Below, piece by piece: positions 44,443 through 53,456 of a stretch of 64,000 nt of DNA. Position 1 is the first letter of the stretch; every line of letters begins with the position of its first letter. A program made the translations under genes and the position numbers. The notes beneath the pieces are model-generated. The model saw only the letters and a program-made list of their open reading frames with translations, did not search any database and was not told the origin of the DNA. Source of the DNA: Novosphingobium sp. TH158 (GTDB lineage Bacteria > Pseudomonadota > Alphaproteobacteria > Sphingomonadales > Sphingomonadaceae); contig NZ_PKRT01000001.1 in assembly GCF_002855555.1 (NCBI RefSeq), positions 2,074,001 to 2,138,000 of the forward strand, in the 5' to 3' direction.

Positions 44443-47400
44443 ATGAGCCATCAGGAGCCCGTGAAACAAAGGGACTGGACTGTGAAAAAAACCACTCTTT
44501 CCGCGCTGAAAGCGGGTTCGGCACCGCTGGTGCTCGGCCTCGCGCTGATCAGCACCCAGGCTGCGGCGCAAGACGCTGCTGACGAAGCCGAAGACGACAA
44601 CGTGATCGTTGTTACCGGCTCGCTCATCAAGAATCCGAACCTCGTTCAGGCGAACCCGGTCAACGTGACCACGTCGGAAACGATCGAACTCAAGCAGTCC
44701 AACCTCGCTGAAGAAGTTCTGCGCGAGATCCCGGGCTTCGTTCCGAACATCGGTTCGGCCGTCAACAACGGTAACGGCGGTTCGTCCTACGTCGACCTTC
44801 GCGGTCTCGGCTCGACCCGCAACGTCGTCCTGCTCGACGGCAACCGCATCGTGCCGGTTGACCTCAGCGGCCGCGCTGACCTCAACAACATCCCGCTGGC
44901 CCTGATCAGCCGCGTTGACTCGCAGACCGGCGCTGCCGTGACCACCTACGGTGCGGACGCCATCACCGGCGTCGTCAACTTCGTCACCAAGAAGGACTTC
45001 GCCGGCGTTGACCTGTCGCTCAGCGACCAGATCACCGAAAAGGGCGACGGCAACTTCTTCCGTGCCGACCTCACCGTTGGTGCGAACTTCGAAGACGGCC
45101 GCGGCAACGCCGTGCTGTCGATCGGTTACCAGAAGTCCGACCCGGTCTACCAGGGCGACCGTGACTTCTCGATCGACCAGATCAGTTCCTACACCGGCGG
45201 CGCCGGCGGTTCGGGTACCTCGGTCCCCAGCCGTTTCGCTGGCACGCGTCCGCTGATCTCGGGCACCACCACGCCGAACACCACTCCGGAATCGCTGTGG
45301 GGCGGCCTGCGTAACCCCGATGGTACGCCGATCTACACGACCAACACGGGCGGCGCCTCCAACGGCGGCCTGCGCCAGGTCAACGCAGCGGGCGCCGGCG
45401 TCGGCACCTTCGCGTTCTTCAACTTCAATCCGTACAATATCTTCCAGACGCCGTTCAAGCGTTACAACATCTTCGCCCAGGCGAACTACGAGATCTCGGA
45501 TTCGGTTGAAGTCTACACCCGCGGCCTGTTCTCGAAGAACACCGTTTCGACCATCATCGCGCCTTCGGGCTCGTTCGGCGGTTCGGTGAACATCAACCTG
45601 AACAACCCGTTCCTGCCGGCGACCCTGCGCAACCAGTTCTGCGCATTCGACGTCAACCCGCGTCCGGACATCTACACCCCGCGCTTCGACACCGCGACCT
45701 GCGCCGCTGCGGCGCTGGCCACCGGTCCGAGCGATCCGCGCTATCGCGTGATCGGCGCCGGCGGCACCACCGTCGCGTTCGACGTGAACAACGATGGCGT
45801 GATCTCGGCTGGCGAAGGCTACAACCCGAACCCGGCAATCACCTTCAACCGTCGTTCGGTCGAAGTCGGTCCGCGCGTCAGCGATTACTCGACCACCACC
45901 TTCGACTACCGCGTCGGCCTGCGTGGCCGCCTGACCGACTCGATCGATTGGGACGTCAACGCTTCGTACGGTGAATCGGAAAAGGTCCAGACGATCAAGG
46001 GTTACACCCTGCAGTCGCGCTGGCGCCAGGGCGCCCTGGTTGACGGCACGGCCGCCAACCCGGTCTGCACCAACACGGCCAATGGCTGCGTTCCGATCAA
46101 CCTGTTCGGCGATGCCGGTTCGATCACCCCGGCCATGGCGCAGTTCCTGACCGCGAACAGCACCACCCAGGTCAAGACCGCACTCACCCAGGTTCGCGGC
46201 CTCGTCAGCGGCGACCTGCCGCTGAACCTCGCCACCAACCCGGTAAGCTTCGCTCTTGGTGCCGAATACCGCGACTACACCGCCCAGCAGGCTTCGGACA
46301 CGCTGGCCAAGACCCCGGGTGAACTCGGTGGTGCGGGCGGCGCTGCTCCGGACATCAACGGTGGCTACAACGTCTGGGAAGCCTACGCCGAGCTCGTCGC
46401 TCCGCTGGTCGAAGACGCTGCTTTCGCCAAGAGCATCACGCTCGACGGCGGCGTGCGCTATTCGAAGTACAAGATCGATGGCGCTGGCAGCACCGAAACC
46501 TGGACCTACAAGGCCGGTCTCGCCTGGGAAATCAACGACGACCTGAAGCTGCGCGGCAACTACGCTCACGCTGTTCGTGCACCGAACATCTTCGAGCTGT
46601 TCAACCCGCTCACCGTCGGCCTGACCAACCTGGGTATCGACCCCTGCGCCGGCACCGCGCCGGTCAGCAACGCCAACCTGCGCGCAATCTGTCTTGCACA
46701 GGGCGCTCCGCTTGGCACCATCGGTTCGATCACCAACCCGACTGCGGCTCAGGCCAACATCGCCACCGGCGGTAACCTGAACCTCACGCCGGAAACCGCC
46801 AACACCTGGACGGTCGGTGCGGTCTTCCAGCCGTCGTTCCTGCCGCGCTTCTCGATGTCTGTGGACTACTACAACATCAAGGTGACGGACGTGATCGGCG
46901 CGCCGCTTCCGGGCGACCTGATCTCGGCCTGCTTCGGCAGCATCAGCGCCTCCAGCGCGACGAACCCGGCTTGTACGGTTATCCGTCGTAACCCGATCAC
47001 CGGCGGACTCGACGGCGACCCGGCCATCACGCAGGGCCTCTTCGCCCCGCTTGACAACCTGGGCAAGCTCTCGACCGACGGTATCGACCTGGTCATGAAC
47101 TACAACCACGAGTTCGGCGACGTGAAGTGGTCTTCCAGCTTCACCGGCAACTGGACGAACAGCTCGAAGTTCCAGGCTACCCCGACCGGCCTGAACCGCG
47201 AGTGCGTTGGCTTCTACTCGGTGAACTGCTCGTTCACCGGTTCGATCCAGCCGAAGTGGCAGTTCTCCTGGCGCAACACGCTGAGCTACGGCAAGTTCGA
47301 CTTCTCGCTCCTGTGGCGTTGGGTTGACTCGGTTCAGTTCGAACCCCAGCAGCTGGCAGATGACGCTGCGGCGGCCGATGCGGCCAACCGCAACTCGGCT

Positions 47401-47733
47401 GGCGTGCTGCTGCCCGTCAGCCTGGCGTCCTCGGCAATCGGCAACGCTGCCTTCCAGCAGTGCCCGAACTATGCCACCAGCGACGACTTCGGCTGTATGG
47501 TTGAGCCCGAGTTCCGCAAGATCAAGGCTCACAGCTACTTCGACATCACCATGCGTTGGAACGTGAACGACAACTTCACCTTCACCTTCGGTGTGCAGAA
47601 CCTGCTGAACAAGAAGCCGCCGATCGTCGGCAACACGATCGGTTCGACCTCGTACAACAGCGGCAACACCTACCCGTCGACCTACGACGCTCTGGGCCGT
47701 CGCTTCGCCGTATCGGGCAAGGTCAAGTTCTGA
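44443..47733 (+). CDS. TonB-dependent outer membrane receptor
   Basis: 1096 residues. Signal region KKTTLSALKAGSAPLVLGLALI, TonB-box-like DNVIVVTGSL, plug domain (about 60-185; GSSYVDLRGLGSTRNVVLLD), then a large beta-barrel ending GRRFAVSGKVKF with terminal Phe. An extracellular-loop segment, DVNNDGVISAGE (447-458), is a complete EF-hand-type Ca2+ loop. Codons lean to GGT, GCT, GTT, AAG more than neighbours, as in highly expressed genes. ATG 44443, GTG 44461 and GTG 44482 are possible starts; the last has AAAGGGA at good spacing. Ligand unknown. Confidence 0.93.
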   Translation: MSHQEPVKQRDWTVKKTTLSALKAGSAPLVLGLALISTQAAAQDAADEAEDDNVIVVTGSLIKNPNLVQANPVNVTTSETIELKQSNLAEEVLREIPGFVPNIGSAVNNGNGGSSYVDLRGLGSTRNVVLLDGNRIVPVDLSGRADLNNIPLALISRVDSQTGAAVTTYGADAITGVVNFVTKKDFAGVDLSLSDQITEKGDGNFFRADLTVGANFEDGRGNAVLSIGYQKSDPVYQGDRDFSIDQISSYTGGAGGSGTSVPSRFAGTRPLISGTTTPNTTPESLWGGLRNPDGTPIYTTNTGGASNGGLRQVNAAGAGVGTFAFFNFNPYNIFQTPFKRYNIFAQANYEISDSVEVYTRGLFSKNTVSTIIAPSGSFGGSVNINLNNPFLPATLRNQFCAFDVNPRPDIYTPRFDTATCAAAALATGPSDPRYRVIGAGGTTVAFDVNNDGVISAGEGYNPNPAITFNRRSVEVGPRVSDYSTTTFDYRVGLRGRLTDSIDWDVNASYGESEKVQTIKGYTLQSRWRQGALVDGTAANPVCTNTANGCVPINLFGDAGSITPAMAQFLTANSTTQVKTALTQVRGLVSGDLPLNLATNPVSFALGAEYRDYTAQQASDTLAKTPGELGGAGGAAPDINGGYNVWEAYAELVAPLVEDAAFAKSITLDGGVRYSKYKIDGAGSTETWTYKAGLAWEINDDLKLRGNYAHAVRAPNIFELFNPLTVGLTNLGIDPCAGTAPVSNANLRAICLAQGAPLGTIGSITNPTAAQANIATGGNLNLTPETANTWTVGAVFQPSFLPRFSMSVDYYNIKVTDVIGAPLPGDLISACFGSISASSATNPACTVIRRNPITGGLDGDPAITQGLFAPLDNLGKLSTDGIDLVMNYNHEFGDVKWSSSFTGNWTNSSKFQATPTGLNRECVGFYSVNCSFTGSIQPKWQFSWRNTLSYGKFDFSLLWRWVDSVQFEPQQLADDAAAADAANRNSAGVLLPVSLASSAIGNAAFQQCPNYATSDDFGCMVEPEFRKIKAHSYFDITMRWNVNDNFTFTFGVQNLLNKKPPIVGNTIGSTSYNSGNTYPSTYDALGRRFAVSGKVKF

Positions 47734-47757
47734 TCGCTTAGGCGAGACGAAAAGAAT

Positions 47758-47787
47758 GGGGGCGGGCAGCAATGCCCGCCCCTTTTT
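47758..47787 (+). terminator. Intrinsic terminator after TonB receptor
   Basis: GGGGCGGGC (47759-47767) and GCCCGCCCC (47774-47782) around AGCAAT, then TTTTT. It separates the receptor from the sulfotransferase gene, so the latter needs readthrough or its own promoter. Confidence 0.92.
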
Positions 47788-47829
47788 CATGCGCTTGACA
47801 CCGGGGCGGACCCGCTTCCTAGTGCGCGG

Positions 47830-49413
47830 GTGATCTCTCCCGAACTTGCCGCTGCCGCCGCTCAGTCAAAAGCCGCGTATGATGCCGGTCGCGCGGACGG
47901 CTACGATCACATGATCCTTGCCCTGGCGCAGCAAGCGCAAGGCAACCTCGATTCCGCCGAAGAGCTTTTCCGCAAGGCCATGGCCTTCGGACCGGACGAC
48001 CCTTCCGTACTGGCAGGGCGTGCAAAATTCCTGCGGGAAACCGGTCGGCTCAGCGAAGCCGTCGCCACGTGCGACCGCGCCATCACGCTTGCCCCCCAAT
48101 ATGCCGACGCATGGATCGAACGCGGCGCGATCCTGAGTGCCGGGGGCTCAAACCGGGAAGCCCGAGCCAGCTATGCCCGCGCCATCGCCTTGGCGCCCGA
48201 CGCGGTGCCGGCCCACGCCGGGATTGCCTCGCTTGCCGCGCGAGAGGGAGATGGCGAAACCGCCCGGACACACGCCGGGATCGCGCTGTCGATCGATCCC
48301 GGCAACGCCGTCGCCGCCGCCGCGCTCGCCACGGTCGAACTGGAAAGCGGCGAACCTGCAAGGGCCGCCGCCCTGCTGGAGCCTATCGTTGCCGCGCGCC
48401 TGCAGCCGGATTTCGAGCGCTCGCTTGCGGCCGGCCTGCTTGGCGATGCCCGTCACCGTCTGGGCGACCATGCCGGCGCATACGAAGCCTACCGGCTCAG
48501 CAAGGCGGACTTTGCGGCGATCCACGCACCTGCTGCAAAAGGCCGCATGCGGCACTTCGAATTCATCGAGGCCATCCACACCGGACTTTCCGCGATGGAT
48601 CTCGCGCAGGAGAAGGCGATTCGACCAGCGCCGGTGCCGGGGGAAGCCGAACGGCATATTTTCCTGATCGGCTACCCGCGCTCAGGCACGACACTGATGG
48701 AAAACGTCCTGGCTTCGCTGCCGGGGGTCGAGGCTCTCGAAGAGCGGCCGACCCTTTCGGAAGCGGACCGAGCCCTGCTCTCGGGCGATGCCGGTGAAAT
48801 CGCCGCCACCCTGGCGCGATTCGCTACTGTCGGCGAGGAACAGCTGAATGTCTGGCGGACCGCCTATTGGGCCAAGGTCGTCCAGTCGGGCATTACCCCC
48901 GGCACGCGCGCCTTTGTCGATATGGACCCGCTCAAGGGCACGCGCCTGCCGCTTATCGCGCGGCTGTTCCCGGAGGCCCGGATCGTCATCATGCGTCGCG
49001 ATCCCCGCGATGTCGTGTGGTCCTGCTTCCGCACTCAGTTCGCGATGACCAGCGGCACCCTCGACTTCACGACGCTTCAGGATACCGCGCGCCATTATGA
49101 TGCCTTAATGCGGCTTACCGAGCACTCATTGCAGCGCCTGCCGTTGACCACGTTCGAGGTTCACTATCACCGGCTTGTCCGGGATTTCGAACCGACCACA
49201 CGGGCGTTGTGCCAATTCCTCGGGCTCGAATGGGATGACGCAGTCCTGCAATTCGACCGGACGGCACGCCAGCGCGGCGTGGCGACGGCAAGCGTCGGTC
49301 AGGTCCGGCGAGGGCTCTATGACGGGACGCGGCAGTGGGAGCCCTATGCCCAATGGCTCGAACCGGTGATGCCCGTGCTGCAGCCGTGGGTGGAAAAGTT
49401 CGGTTACGCCTGA
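47830..49413 (+). CDS. TPR-containing sulfotransferase
   Basis: 527 residues. TPR repeats fill about 25-235 (NLDSAEELFRKAMAFGPDDP, RLSEAVATCDRAITLAPQYA). The sulfotransferase domain follows: 5'-PSB loop IGYPRSGTTLMEN (281-291 region) and RDPRDVVWSCFRTQF as the 3'-PB motif. It would use PAPS to sulfate a protein or small molecule. TPRs suggest a peptide or protein substrate. GTG start. It ends overlapping the convergent P-loop gene by 10 nt. Confidence 0.88.
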   Translation: MISPELAAAAAQSKAAYDAGRADGYDHMILALAQQAQGNLDSAEELFRKAMAFGPDDPSVLAGRAKFLRETGRLSEAVATCDRAITLAPQYADAWIERGAILSAGGSNREARASYARAIALAPDAVPAHAGIASLAAREGDGETARTHAGIALSIDPGNAVAAAALATVELESGEPARAAALLEPIVAARLQPDFERSLAAGLLGDARHRLGDHAGAYEAYRLSKADFAAIHAPAAKGRMRHFEFIEAIHTGLSAMDLAQEKAIRPAPVPGEAERHIFLIGYPRSGTTLMENVLASLPGVEALEERPTLSEADRALLSGDAGEIAATLARFATVGEEQLNVWRTAYWAKVVQSGITPGTRAFVDMDPLKGTRLPLIARLFPEARIVIMRRDPRDVVWSCFRTQFAMTSGTLDFTTLQDTARHYDALMRLTEHSLQRLPLTTFEVHYHRLVRDFEPTTRALCQFLGLEWDDAVLQFDRTARQRGVATASVGQVRRGLYDGTRQWEPYAQWLEPVMPVLQPWVEKFGYA

Positions 49414-50417
49414 ACAAGCGAATTGGGGGCCGCCAGCCCTATACCCGCCGCCTTGGCGACTGCTTCTGCCCAGCTGGCAACCATGCCGATTTCTTCACCG
49501 TGGGCGGCACGGACGCGGGCGTAGTCTTCTGCGCGTCGTTCTGCCGAATAGGAGTCGCCTGATTTGGAATGCCGGGAGAAGTTCGCTTTGGCCGCGACCG
49601 CCGCCGGGTCCAGCGAAAGTCCGTAATGCGCGGCCACGGCAGCGATGGCCGTTTGCGGGTCGGCAATCATGCGGTCAGCGTCAAGGCTGGCAAGGCGCGG
49701 CCCGACCCGCTCAGCCAGGGCCGCAAACAGGCGGTGCTGTGCCAGCCAGCCGATGGCCGCAACCTGCAGGTCGCTGTGCAGGAAATGGTCCTCCGCGGTA
49801 AAGCCCATGCCCTCTGCCACGCCTTCGCGGAGATAGCCGGCCAGCAGTTCGCGGACCCAGATCCGGCAATGCAGGCCCTTGTTCGCCACCGAGACAAGAA
49901 AGGTCTCCAGCGGAGCGTGGAGGAACACGGCCTGCGCCTTCGGCCGCAAGGCCATCAGCAGGGGGGCGAGCGGATTGACCACGTTCGACGGCTTGACGAT
50001 CACCGCCTCACCCTGGCCGAAGGGCCGTCCAATCAGCCTCGTCGCGATGTCTGCCATGCGGGCCACGGCCCGTGGATCGGCCCCGCGCCGGCGAAAGCCT
50101 ACCACGTCATTGAGCACCTGCGGTTCGCTCAGCCCCATGGAGACCCCGGCAACGTCGAGTGCGCGGACCAGCAGGGTGGAGCCGCAGAAGGCCGAATGAA
50201 ACAGGAAGTGCAGCGGCACATCCCCGGTCAATCCCAGGCATTGCTCTGCCGCAACGTCGCCGCCCTGTGCGCAGGATCCAAGGTAGTCGTCGGTCAGGAA
50301 GGGCGCTGCCTCGTGCGCTTTGCGTTCAAGGCGCAGGAAACGAAAAGCGTCGTCGCTTTCGACGTAGCGGTGCGCCAGCCATTCAGGATCGCGGAGCAGG
50401 TCGGCCGCCATGGTCAT
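49404..50417 (-). CDS. Sulfotransferase-like P-loop protein
   Basis: 337 residues. HSAFCGSTLLVRALD (74-88) resembles the PAPS-binding loop of sulfotransferases, and FLHAPLETFLVSVANKGLHC the next core strand/helix; overall weaker than the neighbouring sulfotransferase. The C-terminal half is helical (SGDSYSAERRAEDYARVR). Function uncertain. Start at 50417 or 50411. It faces the TPR-sulfotransferase and is divergent from the hydroxylase gene across 91 bp. Confidence 0.7.
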   Translation of the reverse strand: MTMAADLLRDPEWLAHRYVESDDAFRFLRLERKAHEAAPFLTDDYLGSCAQGGDVAAEQCLGLTGDVPLHFLFHSAFCGSTLLVRALDVAGVSMGLSEPQVLNDVVGFRRRGADPRAVARMADIATRLIGRPFGQGEAVIVKPSNVVNPLAPLLMALRPKAQAVFLHAPLETFLVSVANKGLHCRIWVRELLAGYLREGVAEGMGFTAEDHFLHSDLQVAAIGWLAQHRLFAALAERVGPRLASLDADRMIADPQTAIAAVAAHYGLSLDPAAVAAKANFSRHSKSGDSYSAERRAEDYARVRAAHGEEIGMVASWAEAVAKAAGIGLAAPNSLVQA

Positions 50418-50508
50418 CGGCCAGACCCTAGGCAGGCTTTCCCGCCGCTGCAACCCGCTTGCCTCGGGGTGATGCGTGGCATATCCATAGGGCCAAGGGG
50501 GCAGATAT
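50418..50508. promoter_or_regulatory. Divergent promoter region
   Basis: 91 bp between the P-loop gene (-) and the hydroxylase gene (+). It must hold at least one promoter for each. GGGGGCAGATAT before the + ATG gives a ribosome site; I cannot name -35/-10 boxes confidently. Confidence 0.35.
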
Positions 50509-51690
50509 ATGAGCGATCCAGCGCTTGCGCAGGAGGCGAACGCGCAGGGCATGGCTGCAATGCGTGCCGGCGACCCGGTTGGGGCGGCGCAGGCATTCGC
50601 CCGTGCGGCAGAGGCCGATCCAGCCGCCCTCCCCTTGTGGACCAATCTGGCGCACGCTTGGCGTCTTGCCGGTAATGCGGCAGCGGAAAAGGCGGCATTG
50701 GAACGCGCCCTTGCCCTCGACCGCACCGATTTCGGCGCCCAGCTGCGCATGGCGCAGGTGCTTCAGCGAATGGGCGAGGAAACCCAGGCGCTGATTGCGT
50801 GGAGCGGTGTGCAGCAACTTGCTGCGCAGATGCCCGGTCTGGCGCCGCAGGTCGTCGAGGAACTCGATCACGGACGCGCCTACTGCCGGCAATTGCAGGA
50901 GCGGCTCTATCAGGGGATTGATGCGGCCCTGCAGGGGCAGGCTGCCGACTGGGACGAAACCGAGAGCCGGCGCATCCGCGCCTTTGTGGATACGGCCCTG
51001 GGCAAACGCCAGGTTTTCCATAACCAGTGCGCCGGCGCCTATTATCCTTTCATCCCCGAAGACGAATTCTTTGACCGGCGGCATTTCCCCTGGCTCGATG
51101 AGCTCGAGGCCCACCATGCGGTGATCAAGGCGGAGCTGGAAGCCCTGCTTGCCGATCCGGGCGATGTGATCCGCCCTTACGTCCAGATGGATGAAGGCAC
51201 CCCGCAAAGCCAGTGGAGCAAGCTTGATGGCTCGCTCGATTGGGCGGCCTGCTTCCTGTGGGAGTACGGTCGCAAGAACCTGCCGGTAACCGATCGCTGC
51301 CCGCAGACTGCGGCCCTGCTTGAACGGCTTCCGCTGGCGCGGATTCCGGGGCGTGCGCCGAATGCCTTCTTCTCGATGCTCAAGCCGCACAGCCACATCC
51401 CGCCGCATACCGGCGTGACGAACACGCGCGCGATCATCCACCTGGCGCTCGATATCCCTCCCGGCTGCACCTTCCGCGTCGGCAACGAGACGCGTGCCTG
51501 GGAAGAGGGCAAGGCCTTTGCCTTCGACGACACCATCGATCACGAGGCGGTGAATCCCTCCGACCGAAGGCGGGCGGTGCTGATCCTCGATACCTGGAAC
51601 CCGCACCTGACCGAGCGGGAGCGCGGGGCACTGGTCGACTATTTCGTCGCGGCGGACGGCGCGCTGGCAGGCACCTCGCCACTGGCCTGA
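50509..51690 (+). CDS. TPR-aspartyl/asparaginyl beta-hydroxylase
   Basis: 393 residues. N-terminal TPRs (about 5-110) and a C-terminal double-stranded beta-helix of the aspartyl/asparaginyl beta-hydroxylase family. Fe(II) His300 in HIPPHTGVTNTR and His345 in DDTIDHEAVNPSDRRR; Arg355, ten residues after the second His, fits the 2-oxoglutarate ligand spacing. No signal peptide or membrane anchor, unlike many eukaryotic relatives. It would hydroxylate Asp/Asn of a protein, chosen perhaps via the TPRs. Confidence 0.87.
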   Translation: MSDPALAQEANAQGMAAMRAGDPVGAAQAFARAAEADPAALPLWTNLAHAWRLAGNAAAEKAALERALALDRTDFGAQLRMAQVLQRMGEETQALIAWSGVQQLAAQMPGLAPQVVEELDHGRAYCRQLQERLYQGIDAALQGQAADWDETESRRIRAFVDTALGKRQVFHNQCAGAYYPFIPEDEFFDRRHFPWLDELEAHHAVIKAELEALLADPGDVIRPYVQMDEGTPQSQWSKLDGSLDWAACFLWEYGRKNLPVTDRCPQTAALLERLPLARIPGRAPNAFFSMLKPHSHIPPHTGVTNTRAIIHLALDIPPGCTFRVGNETRAWEEGKAFAFDDTIDHEAVNPSDRRRAVLILDTWNPHLTERERGALVDYFVAADGALAGTSPLA

Positions 51691-51751
51691 GCTCTTGCCC
51701 GTGCCCGATTGCGGGTCTAATCTGCTGGTTTGAACCGACAGGAGGTGCTCG

Positions 51752-52054
51752 ATGCGCTTTTCCGCCTTTGCCGTGCTGCTGGCTGTTTCGACCGCCGCCG
51801 GTGCCGCACCTGAACTGACAACCGGCCCGATCAAGATGAAGCCGTCAGAGATCAAGGCCTACAACGCCAGCCTGACCAAGGAGCACCCCAATTATATCCG
51901 CTGCCGCCGCGAGCGGGAAACCGGATCGCTGGTCAAGGGCAAGATGACCTGCCGCACGAACCAGGAATGGGCGCGCATCGAGGGCATCGGGAACGACAGT
52001 GCTCGCGAGGCGGTTGAAGGCCTGCAAAAGGGCTGGTCGAACGGCCAGAACTGA
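51752..52054 (+). CDS. Small exported protein, paralogue A
   Basis: 100 residues. Signal peptide MRFSAFAVLLAVSTAAGA, then a compact domain with two Cys in YIRCRRERETGSLVKG and KMTCRTNQEW. Family not recognised. The next gene is a clear tandem paralogue. CAGGAGG precedes the ATG. Located 61 nt after the hydroxylase gene on the same strand. Confidence 0.8.
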   Translation: MRFSAFAVLLAVSTAAGAAPELTTGPIKMKPSEIKAYNASLTKEHPNYIRCRRERETGSLVKGKMTCRTNQEWARIEGIGNDSAREAVEGLQKGWSNGQN

Positions 52055-52071
52055 TAATCCGGGAGATGCCC

Positions 52072-52380
52072 ATGTCTTTCCTGCTGTCCATGCTCCTCGG
52101 CGCTGCTGAAGCGGCCACCCCGGCAACTCCGGTGGTGCTCGTCGAACCCGACCCCAAGGTGATGTCGCAAAAACAGATCCGCGCCTTCAACGCCAATCTC
52201 GACAAGAAGCACCCGTTCTATATCCGCTGCGTCAGCTCGCCCGAGATCGGGTCGCTGGTGAAGCGGCTCTATTCCTGCCGGACGAACCGGCAGTGGGAAG
52301 CGTCTGACGAGACCGGCAACCGCAATGCTCGCGAAACCTACGAAGCGATGCAGGGCAAGTTCTGGAACACGTCCGAATAG
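52072..52380 (+). CDS. Small exported protein, paralogue B
   Basis: 102 residues. Signal peptide MSFLLSMLLGAAEA, then the same pattern as paralogue A: IRAFNANLDKKHPFYIRC, EIGSLVKRLYSCRTNRQW, and a shared N-x-x-A-R-E-x-x-E-x-(x)-Q-K/G-x end. The GGGAG at 52061-52065 abuts an ATG at 52066, so 52072 is the better start. 17 nt after paralogue A. Confidence 0.8.
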   Translation: MSFLLSMLLGAAEAATPATPVVLVEPDPKVMSQKQIRAFNANLDKKHPFYIRCVSSPEIGSLVKRLYSCRTNRQWEASDETGNRNARETYEAMQGKFWNTSE

Positions 52381-52395
52381 GCGCAGCGGCCTGTC

Positions 52396-52929
52396 CTAGT
52401 CGGGCAGGCGAATCACGCGCACGCCGGGCTGGTCGTTCACATTGGCCATGAAGCTGCCAAGCGCGGCGCGTTTCACCACGATCTTCTGTCCGGGCTTGGG
52501 ATAGGTGTAGCGTCCGTCGGTCTGCTTCCAGCGTGATCCGTCAGCCAGCACGAAAACCGACATGCCGTCCTTGGCCGAACTGGTGCCGGAGATCGTGCTT
52601 TCGATCTGGTTCACTTCGACATCGTCGTTGCCGCCGAACAGCTTGATGCGGGGCAGGCTGATGCCGAACAGGCCGCGCTTGGTTTCCCGGATTGTCGCGC
52701 GGTCGATAACCACCACGTCCTTCTTCTGCGTGGCATCGGCCATGGCCGTTACGGACCGGTCAAAGCAGGCCAGCCGGGCAGCGGCATCCGTGATCTTCTG
52801 GCAGTCCAGCACGGCCTGGTACGTGGCTGGCGGGGCCGTGCCCGGTTCTTCCTTGTCCTTGGCCAGCGCCGGCGCGGCAAGAGCGACGAGGGCGGCGGCG
52901 CAAAGCGGCAGGCGAACGGGAATGGGCAT
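52396..52929 (-). CDS. Exported protein of unknown function
   Basis: 177 residues. Signal peptide MPIPVRLPLCAAALVALAAPALA. Cysteines in VLDCQKITDAAARLACFD look like a disulfide helical hairpin, then a beta-rich part (GLFGISLPRIKLFGGNDD, GSRWKQTDGRYTYPKPGQKI). The hairpin pattern recalls small periplasmic proteins seen in phage and secretion contexts, but I cannot name it. Convergent with the paralogue pair. Confidence 0.72.
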   Translation of the reverse strand: MPIPVRLPLCAAALVALAAPALAKDKEEPGTAPPATYQAVLDCQKITDAAARLACFDRSVTAMADATQKKDVVVIDRATIRETKRGLFGISLPRIKLFGGNDDVEVNQIESTISGTSSAKDGMSVFVLADGSRWKQTDGRYTYPKPGQKIVVKRAALGSFMANVNDQPGVRVIRLPD

Positions 52930-53020
52930 GGACGGCTCCCCTGAAGCGGTTGGAATGCCATGGCTGGCAGAACCGCGCTGGGCCGTCAACGTGCCTGAGA
53001 TGGCTTGCCGGGCACCATGC

Positions 53021-53047
53021 AAAAAGGCGCCCGGAAACCCGGACGCC
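53021..53047 (-). terminator. Intrinsic terminator of rpmB
   Basis: Minus strand GGCGTCCGG and CCGGGCGCC around GTTT, followed by TTTTT, 26 nt after the rpmB stop. Confidence 0.85.
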
Positions 53048-53072
53048 CCATGCGTTCTTCAGGCGGGAAGAA

Positions 53073-53357
53073 TCAGGCGGCGGCCTTCTTCTTCAGCTCG
53101 CGCTTCACCTTCTGCGCGCTCGTCGAGAGCTTTTCGTCAGAGGTCTTGAGCAGCCAGTTGTCGAGGCCGCCAACGTGTTCGACCGAGCGCAGGCCCTGGG
53201 TCGAAACGCGGAACTTGAAGCTGCGGTCAAGCGCTTCGGACATCAGCGTCACGTTCTGTAGGTTGGGCAGGAACAGGCGCTTGGTCTTGTTGTTGGCGTG
53301 GCTGACGTTGTGGCCAGTCATGCGGCCCTTGCCGGTCAGTTCGCAAATGCGGGACAT
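53073..53357 (-). CDS. rpmB: 50S ribosomal protein L28
   Basis: 94 residues, alphaproteobacterial long form. [20 protein letters not shown] and [20 protein letters not shown] (conserved core) with a lysine-rich tail ending KKKAAA. Monocistronic, with its own terminator; divergent from tadA by 99 bp. Confidence 0.97.
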   Translation of the reverse strand: MSRICELTGKGRMTGHNVSHANNKTKRLFLPNLQNVTLMSEALDRSFKFRVSTQGLRSVEHVGGLDNWLLKTSDEKLSTSAQKVKRELKKKAAA

Positions 53358-53456
53358 GTCAGTTTCTCGCTTGAATCGTTGTGCCGTTTCCGGATGAAGG
53401 CGCGCCCTTAGCGATTCACCCTTGAACGGTCAAGGTATACCGGCCAATCCGAGGCA

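Noticed and set aside
44239-47790. 1183-codon open frame antisense to the TonB receptor
   Set aside because: It mirrors the receptor codon bias, has low-complexity Arg/Val/Asp/Gly composition and no recognisable domain; the plus-strand receptor is unmistakable.
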